From: Rhodococcus jostii RHA1
GTDB taxonomy: Bacteria; Actinomycetota; Actinomycetes; Mycobacteriales; Mycobacteriaceae
Assembly (NCBI RefSeq): GCF_000014565.1
Contig: NC_008268.1
Location: forward strand, 6,700,501-6,764,500
Length of the DNA stretch: 64,000 nt
Direction: 5' to 3'
Part shown: one piece after another, positions 8,663 through 16,907 of the stretch
How positions within the stretch are numbered: the stretch's first letter is position 1
Layout of the letters: the number at the start of each line of letters is the position of its first letter
Position numbers and translations under genes: made by a program
The notes under the pieces: model-generated
Database searches by the model: none
What the model saw: only the letters and a program-made list of their open reading frames with translations
Told to the model about the DNA's origin: nothing

Positions 8663-9655
8663 ATGCACGGTCAGTTGTTCAGAAGTACCGGTCTGGCCGC
8701 GCTGGTGGCCGCGCTGGTGGTCGCCGGCTGTTCGCGCGGGGAGTCCGTGGGGCAGACCGCTTCCGCCGAATCCTTCGCCGAGCCGGTGTCCGTCACCAAC
8801 TGCGATCGAACGGAGACGTTCGACGCCCCGCCCCAGCGCATCGTCAGCATGAACGATCACGTCACCGAGGTGCTGATCGAGATGGGGGCCGGCGACCGCA
8901 TCGTCGGCACGGGGTACGGCGACGCGACCCCGCTGCCGGAGTTCGCGGACGCCTTCGGGAAGATCCCGAAACTCGCGAAGGAGTACCCGACCCGGGAGCA
9001 GATCCTCGACCTCGACCCCGACCTGGTGGTCGGCGGAATGCGGAGCGCATTCGACGAGAAGGAGGGGCGGTCGCGTGAATCCCTCGGCGACCAGGGCATT
9101 CCCACGTTCCTGTTCTCCGAGTACTGCGGGCACGGCTTCCCGGACATCGGTTTGCTGCGCGGCGACTACCAGCAGCTCGGCGAGATCCTCGGAGTCCCGG
9201 ACCGGGCGCGGGCGATCACCGACCGGGTGACGTCCGGGTTGCAGGCCGTGCGCGACGAGATCGCGGGCACCGCCCCGGTTCCGACGTTCTTCTACGATTC
9301 CGGCGAGGACGTCCCGCTGACGATCGGCGGTGTGGGAGTCGGCCAGCTCATCGCGGACCACGCGGGCGCGGCCAACCTCTTCGCCGAGGGCGAGAAGCCG
9401 TATTCGAAGTCCACCTGGGAGATCATCGGTGAACGCGCCCCGGAGGCGATCGTCGTCCTCGACTACGGCACGACGAGTGCGCGGGCGAAGATCGACTTCC
9501 TGAAGTCGCACCCGATCATGTCGACGACACCCGCCGTGAAGGCCGGCCGCTTCGTGGTGGTGCCGCTCGACGACTTCTTCGAGAGCCCGCGCCTGGTGCG
9601 GTCGGTGGAGACGATCGCGCGGGCACTGCATCCGGACGTCGTCGGCGCGCGATGA
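8663..9655 (+). CDS. ABC transporter substrate-binding lipoprotein (BtuF/FhuD type), probable cobalamin uptake
   Basis: 330 aa. The signal peptide ends in a lipobox (VVAGC, Cys23), so the mature protein is a membrane-anchored lipoprotein. The body is a helical-backbone type III binding protein: PPQRIVSMNDHVTEVLIEMG opens the first lobe, LDLDPDLVVGG closes the first beta-alpha unit, and the second lobe has ERAPEAIVVLDYG. This family carries vitamin B12, ferric siderophores or haem, and the upstream cobalamin riboswitch argues for a corrinoid. The ATG at 8663 is chosen over an in-frame ATG at 8552 because it gives a clean signal peptide and has GAGG 5 nt upstream, whereas the other lies inside the riboswitch. 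Confidence 0.88.
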   Translation: MHGQLFRSTGLAALVAALVVAGCSRGESVGQTASAESFAEPVSVTNCDRTETFDAPPQRIVSMNDHVTEVLIEMGAGDRIVGTGYGDATPLPEFADAFGKIPKLAKEYPTREQILDLDPDLVVGGMRSAFDEKEGRSRESLGDQGIPTFLFSEYCGHGFPDIGLLRGDYQQLGEILGVPDRARAITDRVTSGLQAVRDEIAGTAPVPTFFYDSGEDVPLTIGGVGVGQLIADHAGAANLFAEGEKPYSKSTWEIIGERAPEAIVVLDYGTTSARAKIDFLKSHPIMSTTPAVKAGRFVVVPLDDFFESPRLVRSVETIARALHPDVVGAR

Positions 9656-10740
9656 CCGTTACCGCAGCACGCGCGGCACCGCCGGCGCAGGCGCCGCACC
9701 CGGCCCGCGCACGCCTCGGTTTCGCGGGCCTGATGGTGGCGCTCGCGCTGACGACCCTGTTCGTCGTCGGCCTCGCGGTGTCGTTCGGTTCCGTGCGCAT
9801 CCCGGTCGGCGACGTGTGGGCGATCGTCGCGCACCGCGTGGCCCCCGGCGCATTCGAGTCCTGGTGGTCACAGGCGCGGGAGTCGATCGTCCTCGACTCC
9901 CGGCTGCCGCGGGCGCTGACCGCGGCGGCCGTCGGTGCGGCGCTGGCCCTGGCAGGCGCCGTGGCGCAGGCGGTGACCCGCAATCCGCTGGCCGACCCCT
10001 ATCTGCTCGGCGTGTCCTCGGGTGCCGGTTTCGGCGTGGTGGTGGTGACGGTGCTCGGGCTCGGGGTGGGAGCGCTCGGCGCGTTCACCGTCCCCGTCGC
10101 GGCGTTCCTGGGCGCGATGGTGCCGCTGTTCCTGTCGCTGGCGATCGGCGGACGGTATCCGCAGCCGACGGCCGTCATCCTCGTGGGGGTCGCGTCGGCG
10201 CAGGTGTTCTCGGCCCTCATCACGTTCTCGATCCTGGTCGTCGCGGACGAGCATCAACTGAGTTCGGTGATGCACTGGCTGGCGGGCGGTTTCGGCGACT
10301 CGCGCTGGTCGACGGCGATCTTCCCGGCCGTGGCACTCGCGACGGTCGGGGCTGCGATGATGCTGAGCGCGAGCCGAATCGACCTGCTGCAGGCGGGAGA
10401 CGACGGCGCCGCCGCCCTCGGCATGCACGTGCGACGCTTCCGCGTCGTGCAGTTGCTCGGTGTGTCGATGCTGGCCGGGGCCGCCGTGTCCGTCGCAGGC
10501 GGTATCGGCTTCATCGGTCTGCTGGTGCCGCACCTTGCCGGGTACGTCGTGGGCGCCCGGGCGGTCAGGCTGCTGCCCGTCGCCGCATTCCTCGGCGCGA
10601 TCGCGATGGTCGCGGCGGACACGGCCGCGCGGTCGGTCGCGCACAGCATCGAGGTCCCGGTGGGCGTCGTCACCGCGCTCGTGGGAGCGCCGATCTTCGT
10701 GTGGATGCTCTACCGGCAGTATCGGAGGGCCGAACAGTGA
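9652..10740 (+). CDS. FecCD-family ABC transporter permease, probable cobalamin uptake
   Basis: 362 aa with about ten hydrophobic segments and the FecCD/BtuC hallmarks: RLPRALTAAAVGAALALAG, NPLADPYLLGVSSGAG, and GFIGLLVPHLAGYVVGA, the last being the coupling region contacting the ATPase. It functions as a homodimeric membrane channel importing siderophores or corrinoids. The ATG overlaps the stop of the binding-protein gene by 4 bp (ATGA), implying translational coupling within the riboswitch-controlled operon. Confidence 0.9.
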   Translation: MTVTAARAAPPAQAPHPARARLGFAGLMVALALTTLFVVGLAVSFGSVRIPVGDVWAIVAHRVAPGAFESWWSQARESIVLDSRLPRALTAAAVGAALALAGAVAQAVTRNPLADPYLLGVSSGAGFGVVVVTVLGLGVGALGAFTVPVAAFLGAMVPLFLSLAIGGRYPQPTAVILVGVASAQVFSALITFSILVVADEHQLSSVMHWLAGGFGDSRWSTAIFPAVALATVGAAMMLSASRIDLLQAGDDGAAALGMHVRRFRVVQLLGVSMLAGAAVSVAGGIGFIGLLVPHLAGYVVGARAVRLLPVAAFLGAIAMVAADTAARSVAHSIEVPVGVVTALVGAPIFVWMLYRQYRRAEQ

Positions 10741-11513
10741 CCGCCCTGAGCCTGCAACGTGTCCGCGCCGAACTCGGGTCGCGGGAAGTGCTGCACGGCA
10801 TCGACTTCTCCGTGCGTCCCGGGGAGGTGCTGGCGTTGGTCGGGCCCAACGGTTCCGGCAAGACCACCGCGCTGCGCTGCTGCTACCGCGCGCTCACCCC
10901 GACCGGGGGCGCCGTCGTCGTCGACGGAACGGATACCGCCGATCTGGGCCGGCGGGAACTGGCCCGCACGATCGGGGCGAGCACCCAGGAGCCGCGGGTG
11001 TCCGCGGGACTGACCGTGCGCGAATCCGTTTCGCTCGGACGCATCCCGCACCGGGGCTGGTTCGAGCGGGCGACCGGCGCCGACGGTGAGATCGTCGAGA
11101 CGTGCATACGTCAGGTCGGGCTGGCCGAACTCGCGGGTCGCGACGTCCAGGCACTGTCGGGTGGGGAGCGTCAACGGGTGTCGATCGCCCGGGCGCTCGC
11201 GCAGCAGCCGAGGGTCCTGCTGCTCGACGAACCCACCAACCACCTCGACCTGCGGCATCAGCTGACGGTGATGAACCTGCTGCGTGACCTCGCGTGCGAC
11301 GGTCTGGCGATCGTCGTGACCATGCACGACCTCCGGCTGGCCGTCGAGTTCTGCGACACGCTGGCCGTGATGCACGATGGACGGGTGATCAGCACCGGTC
11401 CGCCCGCCGACGTGCTGGACGACACCGTGCTGGGCGGGGTGTTCGGCATCCGCGCCGTGGTGCGGTCGGCGCCGCGGCTGTCGATGGAGATCCTGGGGTT
11501 GGCCGATGGATGA
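10737..11513 (+). CDS. ABC transporter ATP-binding protein (FecE/BtuD type)
   Basis: 258 aa with Walker A GPNGSGKT at 36-43, signature LSGGERQR at 140-147, Walker B LLLDEP at 161-166 and a D-loop NHLD; the switch His is in VVTMHDLRLA. It powers the adjacent FecCD permease. The GTG at 10737 overlaps the permease stop by 4 bp (GTGA), as is usual in such operons, and the gene overlaps the following FhuF-like gene by 8 bp. Predicted cargo follows from the riboswitch (cobalamin), but related ATPases serve ferric siderophore importers. Confidence 0.9.
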   Translation: MTALSLQRVRAELGSREVLHGIDFSVRPGEVLALVGPNGSGKTTALRCCYRALTPTGGAVVVDGTDTADLGRRELARTIGASTQEPRVSAGLTVRESVSLGRIPHRGWFERATGADGEIVETCIRQVGLAELAGRDVQALSGGERQRVSIARALAQQPRVLLLDEPTNHLDLRHQLTVMNLLRDLACDGLAIVVTMHDLRLAVEFCDTLAVMHDGRVISTGPPADVLDDTVLGGVFGIRAVVRSAPRLSMEILGLADG

Positions 11514-12249
11514 GCAACTGCGGCGTGCGTACGAGCTGACCGCCCGCCGCGTCCCGATGATCGCCGACCAGATCGGGCAACCCGGGGCCTCCTCGTTCCC
11601 GGCCGTGCGCCTGACCGATCCCGGCTGGCTCGCGGACCGCGTCGCGGACACGGCGCGGCGGTGGGGCAGCGACGATCCCCGGGTCAACGGCACCCTGTGG
11701 TGGTACTCGGCCAGCTCGACACTGACCGGGATTCCGATCGCGACCGCGCTCGTCACCGGGGTCGCCGCCCGGCCTCGGCTCGTCGACGCCGTGGCATTCC
11801 TGCGGGACGACGGGTATCTCGGCGGCCTGACCGCGTCGTCGGCACTGCCGGTCACCGAGGGGCTGTCCGAGCTGGCGTCCGAGATGGCCGCGGCGCTGAC
11901 GCCGATCATCGACGCTCTCGCCGCGGCGTCCGGGGTGCGGCAGGCGGCGATGTGGGCGATCACGACGGATTCGATCGCCAACCGGGCACTCGACGCGGGA
12001 ACGGCGTGCGGCGATCGCGCACGCGGCAGCATCTTCGCCCGGGGGCTGGTGGACGCACTCCGCCGCGTCGGTGCGGTGCTGCCGGACCCGCGGTTCGTCG
12101 ACGTCCGGGCCGGGGCACTGTCACGCCGGTTCACGCAGCGGGCGTCGTGCTGCTTGATCTACGAGACCCCCGGGTCGGGCAAGTGTGTGAGCTGCCCGAG
12201 GAGGCCGGCCGAGGACCGTCTGCGAGGTCTGGCCGCGCTCGTGACGTGA
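11506..12249 (+). CDS. FhuF-like (2Fe-2S) protein, putative metal-chelate reductase
   Basis: 247 aa. The C terminus holds the exact FhuF cysteine pattern Cys-Cys-x10-Cys-x2-Cys (Cys215, Cys216, Cys227, Cys230), which in E. coli FhuF binds an unusual [2Fe-2S] cluster used to reduce ferric siderophores in the cytoplasm. The rest is a helical domain with WWYSASSTLTG (65-75) and no membrane segment or signal peptide. The gene overlaps the ATPase gene by 8 bp and so belongs to the cobalamin-riboswitch operon. That raises the possibility that it reduces an imported corrinoid or helps release it; the alternative is a ferric-siderophore reductase placed in a mixed operon. Confidence 0.85.
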   Translation: MDEQLRRAYELTARRVPMIADQIGQPGASSFPAVRLTDPGWLADRVADTARRWGSDDPRVNGTLWWYSASSTLTGIPIATALVTGVAARPRLVDAVAFLRDDGYLGGLTASSALPVTEGLSELASEMAAALTPIIDALAAASGVRQAAMWAITTDSIANRALDAGTACGDRARGSIFARGLVDALRRVGAVLPDPRFVDVRAGALSRRFTQRASCCLIYETPGSGKCVSCPRRPAEDRLRGLAALVT

Positions 12250-12297
12250 GTCCGGGTGGCCCGCGTTGACCGGTCTGCGGGTGTGATGGCAGACTGA

Positions 12298-12325
12298 CAT
12301 CATTCGAACTCCCGTTCGAATGATG
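12298..12325. promoter_or_regulatory. LexA (SOS) box upstream of dnaE2
   Basis: TTCGAAC-TCCC-GTTCGAA at 12303-12320 contains the actinobacterial SOS consensus TCGAAC-N4-GTTCGA exactly. The symmetry extends outward (CATCATTCGAAC and GTTCGAATGATG), giving two perfect 12-bp arms around a 4-bp centre. It ends 67 bp before the dnaE2 ATG, so dnaE2 should be repressed by LexA and induced by DNA damage. Confidence 0.93.
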
Positions 12326-12392
12326 CGTCTTCCCCAGCGGCATCTTCCATGGTTTCGGCACGGCACGTGCGTGACATGAAGAGGTGTGCCAG

Positions 12393-15300
12393 ATGGGTTG
12401 GGGAAACGGTCCGCCGACGTGGTCCGAGATGGAGCGCGTCCTGTCGGGCAGGCCGGGGCGGGTCAGCCCGGAGTCGCTGTACCCGGGCGACGGCGGCGAC
12501 AGCCCCGCGTGGTCGCGCAAGCGGGGTGAGTACCGGGCGGGCCCGCAGGAGCGGGCCGGCTCCACCGTTCCGTACGCCGAACTCCACGCGCATTCGGCGT
12601 TCAGTTTCCTCGACGGCGCCTCCCCGCCGGAAGAGTTGGTGGAGGAGGCCGTCCGGCTCGGTCTCGAGGCCATCGCACTCACCGACCACGACGGGTTCTA
12701 CGGTGTGGTCCGGTTCGCGGAGGCGGCGAAGGAACTGAACATGCGCACCGCGTTCGGGTCCGAACTGACGTTGGACGACGCGCACCTGCTGGTGTTGGCG
12801 CGAGGCCAGGAGGGGTACCGGCGGCTCTCCCGGGAGATCGCGGCGGCGCATCTCGCGGGCGGGGAGAAGGGCAAGCTGCGCTACGACCTCGACCGTCTCA
12901 CCGACGCTGCCGGGGGGCACTGGCAGATCCTGACCGGGTGCCGGAAGGGGCATGTGCGTCAGGCGCTGGCCGCCGGTGGCCCGGACGCCGCGGCCGCCCG
13001 GCTGCGGGAGCTGATCGACCGGTTCGGGGCCGACCGGGTCACGGTGGAACTCACCCATCACGGCATCGCGGAGGACGCCGAGCGCAACGCCTCCCTCGCC
13101 GAACTCGCACAGCAGCACGGACTTCCGGTGATCGCGTCCACGGCGGCGCACTTCGCGGGACCGCCGCGCCGGAGACTGGCCATGGCGATGGCCGCCGTCC
13201 GGGCCCGGCAGAGCCTCGACGACGCGGCCGGGCACCTGGCGCCCGCCGGGGGAGCGCACCTGCGGTCCGGTGAGGAGATGGCGCACCTCTTCGCCGCGTA
13301 CCCGGAAGCCGTCCGCGGTGCCGCGGACCTCGGCCGGGAGTGTGCGTTCGACCTGCGGCTCATCGCGCCGCAACTGCCACCGTTCGACGTGCCCGACGGG
13401 CACACCGAGGCGAGCTGGCTGCGGCAGCTCACGATGGACGGGGCCCGACGACGTTACGGTGCGCCTGCGGACCGGCCGGAGGCCTACCGGCAGATCGAGC
13501 ACGAACTGGACATCATCACCGGGCTGAACTTCCCGGGCTACTTCCTGGTGGTCCACGACATCGTGTCGTTCTGCAAGAACAACGACATTCTCTGCCAGGG
13601 AAGGGGTTCGGCGGCCAACTCCGCCGTCTGCTACGCCATCGGCATCACCAACGTGGATCCCGTCCGCAACAAGCTGTTGTTCGAACGTTTCCTCTCGCCC
13701 GAACGCGACGGCCCGCCGGACATCGACGTCGACATCGAATCCGATCGGCGGGAGGAGGCCATCCAGCACGTCTACGCCAAGTACGGACGCCAGTACGCGG
13801 CGCAGGTGGCGAACGTCATCACGTACCGCGGAAAGTCCTCGGTGCGGGACATGGCCCGGGCGCTGGGTTTCTCGCAGGGGCAGCAGGACGCGTGGAGCAA
13901 ACAGGTCAGCCGCTGGGGCGGCATCGGGAAGGAGGTCGGCACCGACATTCCGCCCGCCGTCCTCGAACTGGCCGCCCAGATCGAGGGGTTTCCGCGGCAC
14001 CTCGGCATCCACTCGGGCGGCATGGTGATCTGCGACCGGCCGATCGCCGACGTGTGCCCGGTGGAGTGGGCGCGTATGGAGAACCGCAGCGTTCTGCAGT
14101 GGGACAAGGACGATTGCGCGGCGGTGGGTCTGGTGAAGTTCGACATGCTGGGTCTCGGCATGCTCTCCGCGCTGCACTACATGATCGACCTCGTGGCCGA
14201 GCACAAGGGGATCGAGGTGGATCTGGCGCAGCTGGACCTCTCCGAGGAAGCCGTCTACGAGATGTTGCAGCGGGCGGACTCGGTGGGGGTGTTCCAGGTG
14301 GAGTCACGGGCCCAGATGGCCACCCTGCCGAGGCTGAAACCGCGGAATTTCTACGACCTGGTGGTGGAGGTGGCGCTCATCCGTCCCGGTCCGATCCAGG
14401 GCGGATCGGTGCACCCGTACATCCGCCGCCGCAACAAGCTCGAACCGGTGACCTACGACCACCCGTCCCTGGAGAAGGCGCTGAAGCGGACGCTGGGTGT
14501 GCCGCTGTTCCAGGAGCAGTTGATGCAGATGGCGGTCGACGTCGCGGGTTTCAGCCCGGCCGAGGCCGACCAGCTCCGCCGGGCCATGGGGTCCAAGCGG
14601 TCGCCCGAGAAGATGGAACGGCTGAGGGGGCGGCTCTACCAGGGCATGCGGGAGTTGCACGGGATCGGCGACGACGTGGCCGACCGGATCTACGAGAAGC
14701 TGTACGCCTTCGCGAATTTCGGTTTCCCCGAAAGTCATTCGCAGAGTTTCGCCGCCCTGGTGTTCTATTCATCGTGGTTCAAGCTGCATCACCCGGCGGC
14801 GTTCTGCGCCGGTCTGCTGCGGGCGCAGCCGATGGGGTTCTACTCGCCGCAGTCGCTGGTGGCCGACGCCCGCAGGCACGGGGTGCCGGTGCACGGCGCG
14901 GACATCAATGCGAGTCTCGCGCACGCCACCGTCGAGGCGGGCGGGACGGAGGTGCGTCTCGGGCTCGGGGAGGTGCGGCACATCGGGACCGCGCTGGCCG
15001 AGCGGATCGTCGAATCCCGCGGCGACGGAGGTCCGTACACGTCGTTCCTCGACCTCACCGGCCGGGTGGAACTGAGTACGGCGCAAGCCGAATCGCTGGC
15101 TACCGCAGGTGCTCTCGACAGTTTCGGGTTGTCCCGCCGGGAGGCGTTGTGGGCGGCGGGCGCCGCGGCGGGGGAGCGCCGCGACCGGCTGCCGGGGATC
15201 GGGGCATCCACCCGCGCGCCGACCCTGCCGGGGATGAGCGATCTCGAACTGGCCGCGGCGGACGTGTGGGCCACCGGGGTGTCACCGGACACGTACCCCA

Positions 15301-15647
15301 CCCAGTTCCTGCGCCCGCAACTCGACGCGCTGGGGGTGATCCCGGCGGCGGGCCTACTCGATGTTCCCGACGGCGACCGGGTTCTGGTGGGTGGGGCGGT
15401 AACCCACCGGCAGCGCCCGGCGACGGCCGCGGGGGTCACGTTCATCAACCTCGAGGACGAGACCGGGATGGTCAACGTGGTGTGTTCGGTGGGGTTGTGG
15501 GCGAAGTACCGCAAGCTCGCCAACACGGCGCCCGCACTGCTGGTGCGCGGCAAGGTGCAGAACGCGGAGGGGGCGGTGACGGTGGTGGCGGATCGGCTGC
15601 AGCTGATGGATTTGCGGGTGTCCGCCAAATCCAGGGACTTCAGGTGA
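12393..15647 (+). CDS. dnaE2: Error-prone DNA polymerase III alpha subunit DnaE2
   Basis: 1084 aa, normal length for DnaE2. It has an N-terminal PHP domain (YAELHAHSAFSFLDG at 61-75), the polymerase catalytic centre PDIDVDIESDRR with Asp443, Asp445 and Asp447, a conserved fingers/thumb region with FPESHSQSFAALVFYSSW, and a C-terminal OB domain (VLVGGAVTHRQRP, then FINLEDETGMVNVV). DnaE2 carries out translesion synthesis with ImuA' and ImuB in SOS-induced mutagenesis; those partner genes are not in this window. The ATG at 12393 is chosen because the MGWGNGPPTWSEMERVL start matches mycobacterial DnaE2. A LexA box lies just upstream. Confidence 0.96.
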   Translation: MGWGNGPPTWSEMERVLSGRPGRVSPESLYPGDGGDSPAWSRKRGEYRAGPQERAGSTVPYAELHAHSAFSFLDGASPPEELVEEAVRLGLEAIALTDHDGFYGVVRFAEAAKELNMRTAFGSELTLDDAHLLVLARGQEGYRRLSREIAAAHLAGGEKGKLRYDLDRLTDAAGGHWQILTGCRKGHVRQALAAGGPDAAAARLRELIDRFGADRVTVELTHHGIAEDAERNASLAELAQQHGLPVIASTAAHFAGPPRRRLAMAMAAVRARQSLDDAAGHLAPAGGAHLRSGEEMAHLFAAYPEAVRGAADLGRECAFDLRLIAPQLPPFDVPDGHTEASWLRQLTMDGARRRYGAPADRPEAYRQIEHELDIITGLNFPGYFLVVHDIVSFCKNNDILCQGRGSAANSAVCYAIGITNVDPVRNKLLFERFLSPERDGPPDIDVDIESDRREEAIQHVYAKYGRQYAAQVANVITYRGKSSVRDMARALGFSQGQQDAWSKQVSRWGGIGKEVGTDIPPAVLELAAQIEGFPRHLGIHSGGMVICDRPIADVCPVEWARMENRSVLQWDKDDCAAVGLVKFDMLGLGMLSALHYMIDLVAEHKGIEVDLAQLDLSEEAVYEMLQRADSVGVFQVESRAQMATLPRLKPRNFYDLVVEVALIRPGPIQGGSVHPYIRRRNKLEPVTYDHPSLEKALKRTLGVPLFQEQLMQMAVDVAGFSPAEADQLRRAMGSKRSPEKMERLRGRLYQGMRELHGIGDDVADRIYEKLYAFANFGFPESHSQSFAALVFYSSWFKLHHPAAFCAGLLRAQPMGFYSPQSLVADARRHGVPVHGADINASLAHATVEAGGTEVRLGLGEVRHIGTALAERIVESRGDGGPYTSFLDLTGRVELSTAQAESLATAGALDSFGLSRREALWAAGAAAGERRDRLPGIGASTRAPTLPGMSDLELAAADVWATGVSPDTYPTQFLRPQLDALGVIPAAGLLDVPDGDRVLVGGAVTHRQRPATAAGVTFINLEDETGMVNVVCSVGLWAKYRKLANTAPALLVRGKVQNAEGAVTVVADRLQLMDLRVSAKSRDFR

Positions 15648-15670
15648 GCAGGCACCGCTAGCATTCGGAC

Positions 15671-16564
15671 ATGAGGAGATACGTCGTGTCGGTGATCGTC
15701 GTGGCTTCGCTGGCGCTCGCGGGGTGTGGTGGTTCCGGCAGTGATTCCTCCCAACCGTCGCTCGCCCCGACACCCGGGGACTCGAGCCAGATGGAAATCG
15801 GTGGCGCGGTACAGCAACCCGCGAAGGACCAGGCGCCCACCGACCGCCAGGAGATCATCACCGGTCAGGTCGCGCTCACCGCGGACGACCCGGTGGCGGT
15901 CGGCAGGCAGATCGTGGACAAGGTCGACGATCTGGGCGGACGCGTCGACCAGCTCACCGAACAGCCGGGCTCCGACGACCAGGACGCGAGCAGTTCCCTG
16001 ACCATCCGGGTGCCCGCCGACTCGCTCACGCAGACGTTGGACGATCTGCGGGAACTGGGCAAGGTCACCAGCGTCAGCGTCACGAAGAGCGACGTGACGA
16101 TGCAGTCGCAGGATCTCGACGCCCGGATCGGCGCGTTGACGGCCTCCGTCACCCGGCTGCAGGGGCTCATCACGTCGGCGGCGAACACCGCGGATCTGAT
16201 CGAGGCCGAGAGGGCGTTGTCGGAGCGTCAGGGCGAACTGGACAGCCTCACCGCTCAGAAGCGGTCGCTGAGCGACCAGGTGGCACTGGCGACGCTCATG
16301 ATCGACGTCACCGCCACGGATGCCGAGCAGCCCAGTCCCGGTCCGGACAACTTCTGGGAAGGTCTCGTGGCGGGCTGGCACGCCCTGCTGTCTGCGATCA
16401 AGGGCGGTGCCGTGGTCGTGGGGGCGCTGATTCCCTGGTTCGGTTTCGTGGCCGTCATCGCATTGGTCGTGTACGGCGCGTACCGTCTGCGCCGGATGTA
16501 CAACAGGCCGGCCGGCCCACCGCCGGGCCCGGCGCCGGAACGAGAAGAGGCGAAGACGCAATGA
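15671..16564 (+). CDS. DUF4349 domain lipoprotein
   Basis: 297 aa. A signal peptide ends in LALAGC (lipobox Cys19), followed by a low-complexity Ser/Pro linker, then the DUF4349 region: QEIITGQVALTADDP, LTIRVPADSL, a coiled-coil segment (about 155-205: LDARIGALTASVTRL and LIEAERALSERQGELDSL), and a C-terminal membrane helix near 252-275 (GAVVVGALIPWFGFVAVIAL). The protein is thus anchored at both ends. Its function is unknown. TAGCAT lies 6 nt before the ATG (leaderless start). It overlaps the rhodanese gene by 4 bp. Confidence 0.85.
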   Translation: MRRYVVSVIVVASLALAGCGGSGSDSSQPSLAPTPGDSSQMEIGGAVQQPAKDQAPTDRQEIITGQVALTADDPVAVGRQIVDKVDDLGGRVDQLTEQPGSDDQDASSSLTIRVPADSLTQTLDDLRELGKVTSVSVTKSDVTMQSQDLDARIGALTASVTRLQGLITSAANTADLIEAERALSERQGELDSLTAQKRSLSDQVALATLMIDVTATDAEQPSPGPDNFWEGLVAGWHALLSAIKGGAVVVGALIPWFGFVAVIALVVYGAYRLRRMYNRPAGPPPGPAPEREEAKTQ

Positions 16565-16869
16565 TCGAAGTCGACCTGAATGCCCTGGACGGTGCGTTGG
16601 CGTCGGGTGCCCCCGTCATCGATGTGCGCGAGGCCGACGAGTACGCCCAGGCGCGGGTGCCGGGTGTGACGCTGATTCCGCTCAGTGAGTTCGTCGCGCG
16701 CGTGGACGAGATCCCGGAAGCCGAGGTCGTCTACGTGATCTGCGGGGTGGGTGGCCGGAGCCTGCAGGCGGCGGAGTACCTGAACGCGCGGGGGATCAAC
16801 GCCGTGTCGGTCGCGGGCGGGACGTCCGCGTGGATGCAGTCCGGACGCCCCGTCGAGTCGGGCGCCTGA
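16561..16869 (+). CDS. Rhodanese-like domain protein
   Basis: 102 aa, a single rhodanese fold: VIDVREADEYAQARVPG (CH2A-like motif) and active-site loop CGVGGRS with nucleophilic Cys61. Such small proteins bind persulfide sulfur or act as sulfurtransferases in the cytoplasm. The start overlaps the DUF4349 lipoprotein stop (ATGA), so the pair is co-translated. The donor and acceptor are unknown. Confidence 0.9.
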   Translation: MIEVDLNALDGALASGAPVIDVREADEYAQARVPGVTLIPLSEFVARVDEIPEAEVVYVICGVGGRSLQAAEYLNARGINAVSVAGGTSAWMQSGRPVESGA

Positions 16870-16890
16870 CACCCGGATCAGGGTTCGCGG

Positions 16891-16907
16891 TCAGCGCGCC
16901 GCGCTGA
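16891..16907. terminator. Short hairpin between convergent genes
   Basis: TCAGCGC at 16891-16897 and GCGCTGA at 16901-16907 form a 7-bp stem with a 3-nt loop, 21 bp after the rhodanese stop and overlapping the stop codon of the convergent TDT gene. There is no T-tract. It is a candidate terminator of the rhodanese transcript. Confidence 0.4.

Noticed and set aside
12300..14204. Long minus-strand open frame (634 codons) opposite dnaE2
   Set aside because: High-GC antisense shadow of a clear DnaE2 gene; composition is His/Arg/Val-rich and no domain is recognisable.
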